Shown: positions 16,812 through 26,241 of the stretch, piece after piece | Numbering within the stretch: position 1 is the first letter of the stretch | How the letters are laid out: each line of letters opens with the position of its first letter | From: HLUCCA09 sp965277275 | GTDB lineage: Bacteria; Pseudomonadota; Alphaproteobacteria; Rhodobacterales; Rhodobacteraceae | Direction of reading: 5' to 3' | DNA length: 64,000 nt | Assembly (NCBI GenBank): GCA_965277275.1 | Contig: CBDICG010000002.1 | Span: forward strand, 2,294,001-2,358,000 | The notes under the pieces: model-generated | What the model saw: only the letters and a program-made list of their open reading frames with translations | What the model was told of the DNA's origin: nothing | The model's database searches: none | Position numbers and translations under genes: made by a program

Positions 16812-17048
16812 CTAGGAGTGGCCGAAGCTGGGCGCGATCCCCTGGGTGAAGTCGCGGCGCCGGGCGAGCGCGTGGGGCTCGATCCCGATGTCGCGCAGCA
16901 TGTGGGCGTCGAGACCTTCGATGCGCTCGCGGGTCTGGCGTTCCATGCGTTTGGCGCGCAGGACCTTCGCGATCCGGCGCAGGGCGCGGGCGCCGTTGGG
17001 GATCTGGACGCCGGCTGTGATTGGTGCGTGTGCGGTGACGGTTGTCAT
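16812..17048 (-). CDS. DUF1127 small protein
   Basis: 78 residues from an ATG at 17048, chosen for its strong GAGGAGAACACC leader. The basic helix ALRRIAKVLRAKRMERQTRERIEGLDAHMLRDIGI is the DUF1127 (YjiS-like) signature. Small proteins of this family are common in alphaproteobacteria, some linked to RNA or phosphate and stress metabolism. It is divergent from the hybrid kinase gene; the 269-bp spacer probably carries both promoters. Confidence 0.88.
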   Translation of the reverse strand: MTTVTAHAPITAGVQIPNGARALRRIAKVLRAKRMERQTRERIEGLDAHMLRDIGIEPHALARRRDFTQGIAPSFGHS

Positions 17049-17317
17049 GGTGTTCTCCTCGGGCCACGGATGGGCTGTGCTTGTTCGATGGCCAGAAGGT
17101 GCCGCCCCGAAGTTGCTGTTTGTTGTCACTGAGGGCTGTTACAGGTTTCAATTCGTTCAGCGACACACGAGCTGCGGATTCGTTTTAACCATCTGAAATG
17201 AAGCATAAAACGGGCGACGACTCCAATTCGGAGCGATGCTGCGCTGTTACAATTGAAACACACGGGCGCGTCGCTGAAATGTCCATGAAACATGGGCAGG
17301 ATAGCTCCGGAAGCATG

Positions 17318-19531
17318 ATGACAGATCACGCCTCGCCCCTCCCCGGGACAGACATCCTCCTCGACGCGTTCGAGACTGTTGATGAGGGGATTGGCATCTA
17401 CGATGCCAACGAGCGGCTCGTCTATTGCAACGCGCTCTACAAGGAATACCTCGGGCCGGTCGCGGACATGGCGGCGCCGGGTGCGGAGTGGCGCCAGATC
17501 ATGCGCGCCTACATCGCGGCAGACACGACCGCCGCCGACCAGTATCCCAACGGCGATTTCGAGGCTCAGGCGGCTCGGCTCCGGGACGAGAACGTGCGGC
17601 GCGTCTCGGAGGTGTCCGTGGGCGACCGGCGGTTCGAGGTCGCCTACTCTCCGATGCCCAACGGCGGGTTCGTGCTGCGCCGCAAGGAGATCACCGAACG
17701 CTCCCGCGCCGAAGCCGCCGCCGAGCACTATTCCGCCCTCCTGACCCTCATCCTCGACGCCAATCCGATCCCCGTGGTCATGGCGCGGCTGGAGGACAGC
17801 AAGATCGTCTGGCGCTCTCCCGCCGCCGTGGAGCTGATCGGGGAAGCCGAGCGCACCATCGACAGGTTTCAGGATCCCGAGGCCCGGGGCCGCTACGTTG
17901 CGCTCCTGCAGGCCGAGGGGAAGGTCGTCGCGTTCCGGACGCGGCTGCGCGCCGCAGATGGAAAGATCCTGACCGTCGCTCTGTCGGGTGTCCTGACCGA
18001 ATACCAAGGCGAGACATGCGTCGTCTCGTCGATCACGGACCTGACGGATGTGCTCAACCGCGAGGCCATGTTGCGCAAGGTGATCGAGGCCTGTCCCGCC
18101 CCCGTTCTCATGAACCGCGCCAGCACCGGGGAGATCCTTTATCGCAGCCCCGAGCTGATCGCGCTTCTTGGTGACGGGCTCGACGCCAAGGCCTTCTACG
18201 ATGATCCGGCGGAACGCGCGGGATTTCTGGCGGCCTTGCGCCGCGACGGCGAGGTGACGGAGCACCGGGAGCGGCTTCTGGATGCAAACGGCACGCCATT
18301 CTGGGCGGCTGTGTCCGGTCGCATGACGGAGTGGGACGGCGAAGAAGCCCTTGTCACCTTCACGCGGGACCTGACCCCCCAGCTCCGCATGGAGGCCGAG
18401 CTCGACCGGCAGCGTGAGCTATCGTTCCAGAGCGAGAAGATGTCTGCGCTCGGCGGCCTTCTTGCGGGGGTGGCGCACGAGCTCAACAACCCGCTGTCTG
18501 TCGTGGTGGGGCACGCTCTGATGTTGCAGGAGGAAGCCAGCGATCCTGCGTTGAAGCGGCAGGTCCAGAAGATCAGCGCAGCAGCCGAGCGGTGCGCCCG
18601 CATCGTCAAGACCTTCCTGTCGATGGCGCGCCAGGAGCCGGCGCAAGTCGAGCCCGTGGATCTCAACGAGATCGTGCAGGTGGCAACCGAGGTCGCCCGC
18701 TACGGAGACGACGCCCACGCGGTGCGGATCCGGGTGCATCTCGCGCCCGATCTCCCGATGATCGAGGCCGATGCGGATCAGCTGACCCAACTTGCGGTCA
18801 ATCTCATCATCAATGCCGAGCAGGCCATTGCGGCCTCCGGACGCGGCGATCTTGTCCTTCTGTCGACCTCGTCACATGCGGGCCGCGTGACCCTGACGGT
18901 GGAGGACAATGGCCCGGGCGTGCCCGCTGACGTGCGCAAGCGCGTCTTCGAGCCCTTTTTCACCACCAAGGGGGTGGGCGAGGGGACAGGGCTAGGCCTG
19001 TCGATGTGCCACCAGATTGCAGCCGCCCATGCCGGGACGGTCCGTCTCGAAGAGGCAGAAGACGGTGGCGCGCGATTCATCCTCGATCTGCCCTCCGCAC
19101 CCCCGGCCACGGCTGCCAGTGCGGAGGCGAAGGCGCCCATGGGCGATCAGGCGGCGCTCACCCGTGTTCTCGTCATCGACGACGAGGCCGATGTCGCGGA
19201 GCTGAACGCAGAAGTCCTCGAGCGCGCCGGCTACGAGGTGCACGCGGTGTCCGATGGCCGTGACGCGCTCCGACTGCTGAAGGAGCGCGCCTTCGACGTC
19301 GTGCTCAGCGATCTCAACATGCCCGACCTCGACGGCAGGGCCTTGTACGAGGCCATCCAAAGCACGTATCCCGAACTGGTGGGGGGCGTAGGCTTCATCA
19401 CCGGAGACACGCTCGGCCGGTCGTCGCAGAGATTTCTTGCCGAAGCCGGGCGACCCTATCTGGAAAAGCCTGTCTCGCCGAGGGAACTGCGCGAGTTCGT
19501 TGCACATATTGGTCAGGACGGGCAGATATGA
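17318..19531 (+). CDS. Hybrid PAS sensor histidine kinase with receiver domain
   Basis: 737 residues from 17318; in-frame ATGs also occur at 17198, 17279 and 17315, and the start is uncertain. I chose 17318 because the stretch before it has low GC and non-coding composition. Three PAS-like repeats (about 10-120, 125-235 and 245-360) lead to a HisKA domain with His387 (GVAHELNNPLSVVVG). The ATPase motifs (INAEQAI, EDNGPGVPAD, FTTKGVGEGTGLGLSM) follow, then a receiver with phospho-acceptor Asp665 (VVLSDLNMPDLDG). No membrane helix is seen. The stop overlaps the response regulator start by 4 nt. It is paralogous to the kinase at 9.8-11.3 kb. Confidence 0.92.
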   Translation: MTDHASPLPGTDILLDAFETVDEGIGIYDANERLVYCNALYKEYLGPVADMAAPGAEWRQIMRAYIAADTTAADQYPNGDFEAQAARLRDENVRRVSEVSVGDRRFEVAYSPMPNGGFVLRRKEITERSRAEAAAEHYSALLTLILDANPIPVVMARLEDSKIVWRSPAAVELIGEAERTIDRFQDPEARGRYVALLQAEGKVVAFRTRLRAADGKILTVALSGVLTEYQGETCVVSSITDLTDVLNREAMLRKVIEACPAPVLMNRASTGEILYRSPELIALLGDGLDAKAFYDDPAERAGFLAALRRDGEVTEHRERLLDANGTPFWAAVSGRMTEWDGEEALVTFTRDLTPQLRMEAELDRQRELSFQSEKMSALGGLLAGVAHELNNPLSVVVGHALMLQEEASDPALKRQVQKISAAAERCARIVKTFLSMARQEPAQVEPVDLNEIVQVATEVARYGDDAHAVRIRVHLAPDLPMIEADADQLTQLAVNLIINAEQAIAASGRGDLVLLSTSSHAGRVTLTVEDNGPGVPADVRKRVFEPFFTTKGVGEGTGLGLSMCHQIAAAHAGTVRLEEAEDGGARFILDLPSAPPATAASAEAKAPMGDQAALTRVLVIDDEADVAELNAEVLERAGYEVHAVSDGRDALRLLKERAFDVVLSDLNMPDLDGRALYEAIQSTYPELVGGVGFITGDTLGRSSQRFLAEAGRPYLEKPVSPRELREFVAHIGQDGQI

Positions 19532-20244
19532 CGGAACACCATGACATCCTGATCTGCGACGATGAGCCGGACCTGCGCGAAATGCTTCAGGAATACCTGG
19601 AAAAGCGCGGATTTGGCGTGCGTCTGGCGGCGAATGGCGACGAGCTCGAAGCCCGGATCGAAGAGGCGGAGCCCGATCTGATCCTTCTCGACATCAACAT
19701 GCCCGGGCGCGACGGGCTGACAATGCTGCGCACCCTGCGCGCCACCAGCGAAACGGCGGTGGTGATGCTCACCGCGTCCGGCGAAACGATCGACAAGATC
19801 GTGGGTCTCGAGATGGGCGCCGACGACTACCTCGGCAAGCCGGTCGACCTGCGCGAGTTGGAAGCCCGGATCAAGGCGGTGCTTCGGCGGCGCGGGTCGG
19901 GTCAGGCCCCGGCCCAGCCGGCGCACGTCAACGCCGAACGGGTGGCGTTCGGCGAATTCGTTCTCGATCTGGACGGTGCCAAGCTCTATTCCAGCGAAGG
20001 CGAGGAGGTCGCGATCACCGCAATGGAATTCCGGCTTCTCAAGCTCTTTGCGGAAAATCGCGGGCGTGTGCTCAACCGCGATCAGATCCTCGAGCAGGCG
20101 CATGATCGCTCGTGGGATCCCTACGACCGCAGTATCGACATCCGGATCTCCCGCCTGCGCCGCAAGATCGAGAAAAACCCGCAGAAGCCCGAGATCATCC
20201 GGACAGCGCGCGGCATTGGCTACGTTTTCGACCCGCCGAGTTGA
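19528..20244 (+). CDS. OmpR/PhoB-family response regulator
   Basis: 238 residues, ATG overlapping the kinase stop (ATGA). The receiver domain (1-120) has the acidic pair in ILICDDEPD, Asp55 in LILLDINMPG, Thr in MLTASG and Lys in GKPVD. The winged-helix DNA-binding domain (135-235) has ITAMEFRLLKLFAENRGRV and the recognition-helix and wing region DRSIDIRISRLRRKIEKNP with ARGIGYVF. It should bind direct repeats as a dimer. The tandem GAAAC half-sites in this block (9-bp period) are an untested possibility. Confidence 0.95.
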   Translation: MTEHHDILICDDEPDLREMLQEYLEKRGFGVRLAANGDELEARIEEAEPDLILLDINMPGRDGLTMLRTLRATSETAVVMLTASGETIDKIVGLEMGADDYLGKPVDLRELEARIKAVLRRRGSGQAPAQPAHVNAERVAFGEFVLDLDGAKLYSSEGEEVAITAMEFRLLKLFAENRGRVLNRDQILEQAHDRSWDPYDRSIDIRISRLRRKIEKNPQKPEIIRTARGIGYVFDPPS

Positions 20245-20944
20245 GCGGCCCCGCGCCGCCCGGTTGTAAAACAGTCGAGACCCCAAATCGCGTTGGGAGG
20301 CACAGCACGGAAGATCCATGATGGCGCCTTCGCTTGCACGGAAGGACGCCAAGCGGTGGGCCTGACCGATGACGCCGGAACGGACATCCGCATGTCAGGT
20401 TGCGTTGCTTATGCCGGGGGGCGCCGCGGCGCTTGCTGTCTTCTGTCACATGCCCGCGGCCGACCAGAAATCCGTGGCCGATGCGGTGGCCCGTGTCGGC
20501 CCGCTCGCGATCGTGCCGCTCGTCGCCCTCGGCATCGTGGACTTTCCGGTTCCGGGCGGCGCTGACGCTTTCGTGGCTAGGGCCCTCTGTGGGACCCTCC
20601 GTGCCGGCGTGCTCGCGGTTGCCTGCGATGTCACTCCGCCGGGACCTATGCTTCTGCTTCTTTGCCGGGGCAGCAAGCGGAGCACGTAGCCCAATGAGAC
20701 CAGCGGCCAAAGCCAGCATCGCTCGTGCGGCACCCTGGCGTGGCGCGAAACGTACGTTTCGGGTGAGTGGAGCACGGCGCAGGGAGGGCCCGATCACTCC
20801 CTTGCGCGCAAGCGGTATTTCAGGCGCCATCTGAATGACTTGTCCTGAAGCATTGCGACTGCCGGCGGCGCTTTCATTCGCCGTTCGGCGAAGCGCTTGT
20901 CCGTGCTACGTGTGTCTCGAAAGCCGCCAAGCGTCAGGACAAAC
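20245..20944. other. 700-bp region with a 16-bp palindrome, no convincing gene
   Basis: The open frames here (about 100-210 codons on both strands) have Arg-rich or irregular composition and no family features. The only distinct signal is the perfect palindrome CGAAACGTACGTTTCG at 20746-20761, about 185 bp upstream of the papain-like gene. Confidence 0.5.
20746..20761. promoter_or_regulatory. 16-bp perfect palindrome, candidate operator
   Basis: CGAAACGTACGTTTCG is fully self-complementary and lies upstream of the large plus-strand gene starting at 20945. Its core contains GAAAC, as in the promoter module further left, but in inverted arrangement. No regulator can be assigned. Confidence 0.4.
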
Positions 20945-23900
20945 ATGGCCAAGAAGAAATCCCCCGCCGAACTCAAGCAAGAAGGTGCGGCGCTGGCGAC
21001 GTTGATCGCAACCGCCCGCAAGCGCGATCACAACTTTGCGCTTCTGATCGGAAAGGAGGGGATCGTCCTTGAAGCCGATCCCAAGAAATCCGCCGATGTC
21101 ATGCGCCGTCTGGCCAAGGCCGGGGGCGGCGGGGCCAAGGGGGCGCAAGGGGTCATGCGCGTCGTCGGGAAGGTCGTCGAATTCCACTGCAGCGAAGAGG
21201 ATCCGCCCCGCGCCCTGCGCAAGCTTGCGCAGCAGCACTTTCGGGAGCGCAGTCAGCAATACAAGATCATGATTCTGACCCCGTCGGGGGCAGAGACCGG
21301 GGATGACGACGACGCAGATGCGACCGCTTCGGACAATGCGGCGACACCGCGTCCTTCGCCCGACGCAACGGACGCAGCATCGACAGCCGTCAGCGCGACG
21401 GATGAGGCAGGCTCCGATGCTGGCGAGGGCGCGCCAAATGGCGATTCCGGCGGTCAGGCGGAGCGGCTGGGCTTGGAGTTCAGCACGCTCGAGCGCCGGA
21501 TCGAGGCCGCGCGGCCCGGTGGCGACAAGGCTGTGCTGAAGAAGGCCGACAAGCTCGCGGAGACCATTCGCGGCACACTCGACAGTGATCCCGCGAAGGC
21601 CGCCAAGATCCTGCCCCTGCTGCGGACGACACTCGACAAGGCCGGTATTCCCGACGCCCCCGACGCCCCCTCGCAATCCGGGTCTGACCCGGCTGGCCTC
21701 GCCATGCCCGCAACGTTTGACGATGCGATGGCGACGCTGGGCAAGTCGTTCAGCGCGATGTGGGACAAACTCACCGCACCGCCTCCCGAAGATCCGGCGC
21801 TCAAGGCCGAACAGGCCGCCATCGCGGCCCAACGCGAGAAGCTCTCCACCCTCTACGAGGCCGGGCCGCTCGATGCCACGCGCGCGCTCGAAATCGCCAG
21901 CGAGTTCGCCCGGCTAAGCGCGATGGCCCAGACGGCCCAGCAAACGGAAGCGCTCGGCAAGTCTCATCCGGAAGCTGCAAATGCCGCGCGTGACGCAATC
22001 GCAGGCTTTGACGCGCAGCTCGGTCAAGGCGCCGTCGTGACGCCAGAGGTCATCGCCGAGATCGAAGCCGCGCGCGTGGCCGCCGAGCTCGAACTGCAAG
22101 CCGCGGAGGGCGAACTCGCCAAGGCGCAGGCCCTTCCAGCAGGCCCGGAGCAGGACGCTGCCATCGCCACGGCGGAGGCCGAGCACTACCGCGCCCGGAG
22201 CATGCTCGACGGCAGCATGGCAAAGCTGAAGGCGGCCAAGGGCAAGCAGCAGCTAGTGGCCGCCATCACCACGGGAGGGCTCGCGCCGGGGAACCCGCGC
22301 GCATTCTCCGACAAGAGCACGGCGGAGTTTGTTCAGGCCTTCGCCCGAAATCCGGATCTTGCGACCTTCGCGGTCGACAAAGCGGAGAAATCGCCGAACC
22401 CCGAAGCTGTCGCGGGTGGCATGAAGATGCTCTGCGACAACCTCGAAAATGGCTTTGCCGCCAAGGACGGCACCTTGCCGCCCAAGGATTTCGATCAAAC
22501 CGGCTACGCGAAGGGGCTGATCGAGGGCGCCGGGCGAGAGGGCCGGGGATTCATGGCTGGGGCGCAGCGTTACGTCGAGGACGGTCACCACCTCAAGAAG
22601 GGCGCGATCCCCACCGACAACGGCGAGAGCGTGGATGGACGTGCGCGCGACCGGACGCAATTCATCGCCAGCGAGCTTCTGGGCGAGAACGGCGCGATCG
22701 AGATGGACAAGGACGCCGAAACGGCCCTCGGGCATCTGCGGTTCAGCCCCGAAACGCTCGAAACCCCCACACCAGAGGTCAACCGCCGCGTCCTCGATAT
22801 GTACGAGCTGCTGAAGGACGACACCAACCGCGCCAAGGCCGAACAGACCCTCATGAACATGGGCCCACCCGCCGGACGGGGGGCGGAGCTCATCGAGATG
22901 GCCGGTTCGGGCGACAGTGCGCGGAGCGCCCCGACCGCCGACAACGGGCGGCGCGCTGTCCTGTCGTCGCTGATGACGCCGGTGCACCAGGGCAAGGCCG
23001 GATCGTGCCACGCGACAGCCAGTGTGCGCCGCATGAGCGAAACAGACCCCCTTGGCGTGATGGATCGCTACGCCGAGCTTGTCACAACCGGGACGTTCAA
23101 ACCCGCCAACGGGCAGCGCGAGGTGCCAGCCGCCACCCGCTTTCCGATCGACGAGGATCCGCTGGTGCGCAGCCTGGAGTACTCCACCGCGACGGCGATG
23201 GCGGGCATGGCCGGGCGCAGCGAGAGCCTGTCCAACATGCTTGAGGGGTCACTCGACCAGGCGATCGACGGCTTGATGGGCCCTGTCGGAGATATGTCGA
23301 CGTTCATGAGCGACATGGGCAAGGACAACTGGGAGGTCGACAAGAAAATCATCCGCAAGACCCTCGAGGACAGCTTCACGGTCGAATACAGCGCCGAGGA
23401 AATCCCGGCCACGACAGCCTCCGACGGTCATTCCGAGGCGGGCGCCTACGTGCTCGTGCAGACCGCCCCGACGCGCCGTGTGATCAACTCCAGGGATCTC
23501 TTCTCCGAAGCGCTGACAGAGCGGGTCCTGGCGGCGCTCAGCATCGAAACGGGCAGCGAGAAGGCCCTCGAAGTCGAAGAGACCATCCAGTCGATGTCCT
23601 TTACCGAGGACATGATCAACGGCTTCGGGGACACGCCTTGGAAGATGGGCGGCGGTGGGTTCCCCGATCAGGGCGACGAGATCCTGTTCGGGGGCAAGCG
23701 CGCGCGCAAGAGCCTCGTGGAAAGCGATGCGCCGTGGGGACAGACGACGAAAGAATGGCAGGGCGAGCGCGCGGCGACCGTTCTGGAGGGTCTTGTCGAT
23801 CACTTTGAGGGCGAAAGCGAAGACATGGTCCCCCTGGCCGTGTTCGGAAAGGCGAGCCACGCGTTCAACGGATTGCCAAATCACCCGTCCCTTGCCCCTC

Positions 23901-24508
23901 TGAAGGGCGATGACACGGGCGCGCGGGTCGAGAAACACCTCCTTCAACCCGGCCGTGACATCGCAAGCAAGGAGCTGAGCGAAGACGAAGCCCAGCGGAT
24001 CTTCGAGGATCTTGTCGGCGGCATGACCGTAAAGAACGGCGAGGCCGCGCTGGCCGTACTGCGCGCCAGTGCCGCGAAGATCAGGATCGCCAGCGCGCCG
24101 CTCACCCCTGACGCGCTGGGCAAGGCGATCGAAACCGCGATGGCCCCGCTTCTGGACGACCTCGCCAAGGCACTCGCGGCGACCTGGCAGGAAGAGCAGA
24201 TTGCCGACGGCAAGCCATGCACCGACGCGGAGCGCGACAAGAAGGCAGCCCAGGACGCGAGCGCATTCAAGAAAGGCGTCGCTGCCGGTGTGACCTCGAA
24301 GATGATCGGCGCCACCGGCGCGCCTGTCTTCACCATCGCCGACACGAACTGGGGCGATGCGAAATCCAAGAAGAACTTCGTCGTCGCGCCCGACCCCCGG
24401 ACAGGTGAGCCGCGGCTCTGGGAGCATATCCTCCCCGACAACAAGTTCTTGCCGGCGAGCGACGACTGGGAGAAGGGCAAGTGGCTGGACGTGGTGGAAG
24501 TCCAGTAG
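20945..24508 (+). CDS. Giant protein: novel N-terminal domain, coiled coil, papain-like cysteine peptidase domain
   Basis: 1187 residues, ATG at 20945 (MAKKKSPAELKQEG). Residues 1-115 form a domain also found, gap-free, at the start of the protein encoded at 29470-30387. An acidic linker (about 118-175) and helical regions follow, then TPVHQGKAGSCHATAS. This matches the papain layout with Gln682 and Cys688 six residues apart. His972 (FGKASHAFNG) and Asn1135 (ADTNWGD, compare the papain NSWG) complete a plausible C-H-N triad, with a large insertion between Cys and His. No signal peptide is seen. The role is unknown; a processed effector or self-cleaving surface protein is possible. The peptidase call rests on motif spacing only. 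Confidence 0.8.
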   Translation: MAKKKSPAELKQEGAALATLIATARKRDHNFALLIGKEGIVLEADPKKSADVMRRLAKAGGGGAKGAQGVMRVVGKVVEFHCSEEDPPRALRKLAQQHFRERSQQYKIMILTPSGAETGDDDDADATASDNAATPRPSPDATDAASTAVSATDEAGSDAGEGAPNGDSGGQAERLGLEFSTLERRIEAARPGGDKAVLKKADKLAETIRGTLDSDPAKAAKILPLLRTTLDKAGIPDAPDAPSQSGSDPAGLAMPATFDDAMATLGKSFSAMWDKLTAPPPEDPALKAEQAAIAAQREKLSTLYEAGPLDATRALEIASEFARLSAMAQTAQQTEALGKSHPEAANAARDAIAGFDAQLGQGAVVTPEVIAEIEAARVAAELELQAAEGELAKAQALPAGPEQDAAIATAEAEHYRARSMLDGSMAKLKAAKGKQQLVAAITTGGLAPGNPRAFSDKSTAEFVQAFARNPDLATFAVDKAEKSPNPEAVAGGMKMLCDNLENGFAAKDGTLPPKDFDQTGYAKGLIEGAGREGRGFMAGAQRYVEDGHHLKKGAIPTDNGESVDGRARDRTQFIASELLGENGAIEMDKDAETALGHLRFSPETLETPTPEVNRRVLDMYELLKDDTNRAKAEQTLMNMGPPAGRGAELIEMAGSGDSARSAPTADNGRRAVLSSLMTPVHQGKAGSCHATASVRRMSETDPLGVMDRYAELVTTGTFKPANGQREVPAATRFPIDEDPLVRSLEYSTATAMAGMAGRSESLSNMLEGSLDQAIDGLMGPVGDMSTFMSDMGKDNWEVDKKIIRKTLEDSFTVEYSAEEIPATTASDGHSEAGAYVLVQTAPTRRVINSRDLFSEALTERVLAALSIETGSEKALEVEETIQSMSFTEDMINGFGDTPWKMGGGGFPDQGDEILFGGKRARKSLVESDAPWGQTTKEWQGERAATVLEGLVDHFEGESEDMVPLAVFGKASHAFNGLPNHPSLAPLKGDDTGARVEKHLLQPGRDIASKELSEDEAQRIFEDLVGGMTVKNGEAALAVLRASAAKIRIASAPLTPDALGKAIETAMAPLLDDLAKALAATWQEEQIADGKPCTDAERDKKAAQDASAFKKGVAAGVTSKMIGATGAPVFTIADTNWGDAKSKKNFVVAPDPRTGEPRLWEHILPDNKFLPASDDWEKGKWLDVVEVQ

Positions 24509-24677
24509 CCGCTCGCGCGCGGCTGATGCGCGTGACGGGTCTGATCCGGGCGCAGCGCAGGCGGCTGTCGGGGCGGAATGATCCGCTCGATTGGCCATCC
24601 ACGCGTGCCCGGGGCGTGTCCTTGGCTGAAGTGTGCCGCTGAAAATATAGGTCAGAGGGGGCGCTTGATCGCCTGTC

Positions 24678-25484
24678 CTAGGCGAGCAACACGGGCGTGT
24701 TCCGGGCGACGTCCTGTACCCAATGCTCCAGCCCGATGCCCAATCCGAAATACTCCGCGAGCAGGACAGCGAGCGGCACCGGGGCCACTGCCACCGCGAT
24801 GCTGGCGAGAAACATCGGGAACGGAAAGGCCCGGCTGTACCCGGCTGCCATGGCGATGCCACCGCCGCCGCCAATGACAGTATTGCCGGGCGTGTTGATC
24901 AGCACGATGACCGCCACCCAGCGAAACCGCATCACGGGGGCAAACCAGCGCAGCGTGCCCACCGCGACACGGAGGCTGGCAAATCGATCCGGCGTGCCCG
25001 GCTCTTCCGCAAGGCCCGGCCCGGCGGCGCGTGGCGCGGCCCGGCGCCCGGCGAGGAACGCCAGCGAAAGCCCCAGGACCGTTGCCACATAGACCGGAAG
25101 CGCCATGGCCACGCCAAACAGCACCAGAAGCGCGATGCCGATCTCCGCGCCGGGCACGAAGGGCAGCGCGAGCAACCCCGCATAGAGCAAAAGGACTGCT
25201 CCAGCCCCCCAATTGGTCGCCGACGCCCGCGCCGCAAGCGCGGCGAGATCCATCGTGACAAGTGCGGGGACCGCGATGAGCACACAGGCCAGGCAGAGCG
25301 CGTAGCCTACGGATAAAGGCAGGACGCCCCGCACCGGTGCGCGGGTTGTCCACCGGTTCACCGGGGTCGTCGCAGGCCAACCGGGCAGCTTTGAAACGCG
25401 CGACAGGTCGCTGCCTGTCGTCATGAGAGAGCAGACCAGTACGCAGGCAAGGAATGCCCGCCTCCGCCGCCGCAGGATGTGCAT
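24678..25484 (-). CDS. Polytopic membrane protein, VTT/DedA (TVP38/TMEM64)-like
   Basis: 268 residues, ATG at 25484. About six hydrophobic segments are visible. FVPGAEIGIALLVLFGV and the later INTPGNTVIGGGGGIAMAAG resemble the paired re-entrant loop regions (F..P G.. and PG...GGG.G) of VTT-domain proteins, which include lipid scramblase-like DedA and TMEM64 members. The N-terminus carries a basic stretch HILRRRRRAFLA and one helix. The family call is moderate. It lies 43 bp upstream of nothing on its own strand; a same-strand methyltransferase precedes it. Confidence 0.65.
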   Translation of the reverse strand: MHILRRRRRAFLACVLVCSLMTTGSDLSRVSKLPGWPATTPVNRWTTRAPVRGVLPLSVGYALCLACVLIAVPALVTMDLAALAARASATNWGAGAVLLLYAGLLALPFVPGAEIGIALLVLFGVAMALPVYVATVLGLSLAFLAGRRAAPRAAGPGLAEEPGTPDRFASLRVAVGTLRWFAPVMRFRWVAVIVLINTPGNTVIGGGGGIAMAAGYSRAFPFPMFLASIAVAVAPVPLAVLLAEYFGLGIGLEHWVQDVARNTPVLLA

Positions 25485-25526
25485 GTCAGTGTCTTTCGCT
25501 GGGTAGGCCGTAGGCCGTGCGCTGGA

Positions 25527-26150
25527 TCAGTCGGCGGGTTTGCGCGCGACGATGAATGGGCTCACCGTCTTTGCGCCGAAATGCGTCGCGCGTTCGACGT
25601 CAAAGCCCGCCGCAGCGACTTGCCGAAGGAGGTCGCGACGGCTCAGCGGCGTGACGCGCGGCGCAAGGCCGACCGCTCTGAGGCTCGGAACGAGGAGGCG
25701 GATCGGCAGCGGAGCCTCCCGTAGGCACACCGTTTTGGACAGAAAGAGCCCTCCCGGTTTCAGCTGGTTGAACACTGCGGTCAGAACGCCCGGCACATCG
25801 TCGACGAGGTGCAACAGGCTGAAGGCGCAGATCGCGTCAAACGGTGCGCCGGGTACCCACGCTGAGGCGTCGGCCTGCTGGAACGCCACGTTGGCCGGGG
25901 CATCTGGCCGCTGCTTGCCGCGCGCGATGCCGATCATTGCCCGCGAGCCGTCGGTGGCGGTGTAATGCGCGACGCCCGGCGCGAGGCGAAGCGCCGTCGT
26001 GCCGGTGCCGCACCCGATCTCCAGCACGCGATCCTCGGCGCGCAGAAGCGACGCGACGAGCGTCAGCTTCTCGGCATAGGCTCCCGGATCGCTCACGGGT
26101 TGTCGGGCGTATTTCGGTGCGATGCGATCCCAAAAGGCGTGCGTCGTCAT
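25527..26150 (-). CDS. SAM-dependent methyltransferase (class I)
   Basis: 207 residues from the ATG at 26150, with GAGGAC upstream. Motif I reads VLEIGCGTGTTALRLAPG, motif II TATDGSRAMIGIARGK, then VAFQQADASAW, and a post-motif LKPGGLFLSKTV. This is a small-molecule or quinone-type methyltransferase (UbiE/type 11 like) of unknown substrate. It starts 91 bp after another methyltransferase on the same strand, and both may be under the divergent LysR gene. Confidence 0.9.
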   Translation of the reverse strand: MTTHAFWDRIAPKYARQPVSDPGAYAEKLTLVASLLRAEDRVLEIGCGTGTTALRLAPGVAHYTATDGSRAMIGIARGKQRPDAPANVAFQQADASAWVPGAPFDAICAFSLLHLVDDVPGVLTAVFNQLKPGGLFLSKTVCLREAPLPIRLLVPSLRAVGLAPRVTPLSRRDLLRQVAAAGFDVERATHFGAKTVSPFIVARKPAD

Positions 26151-26241
26151 CTTGAAGTCCTCGTTGGATAGGGGGTGTGGGCCGGCGGAGCGCGCGCCTG
26201 TGCAACGCGCCTCACGGGGCCGAACGGTCTTGCGCGGGGCG

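Noticed and set aside
20369..20689. A 106-codon plus-strand gene between the response regulator and the papain-like gene
   Set aside because: No ribosome binding site or family features were seen, and an antisense frame is equally open.
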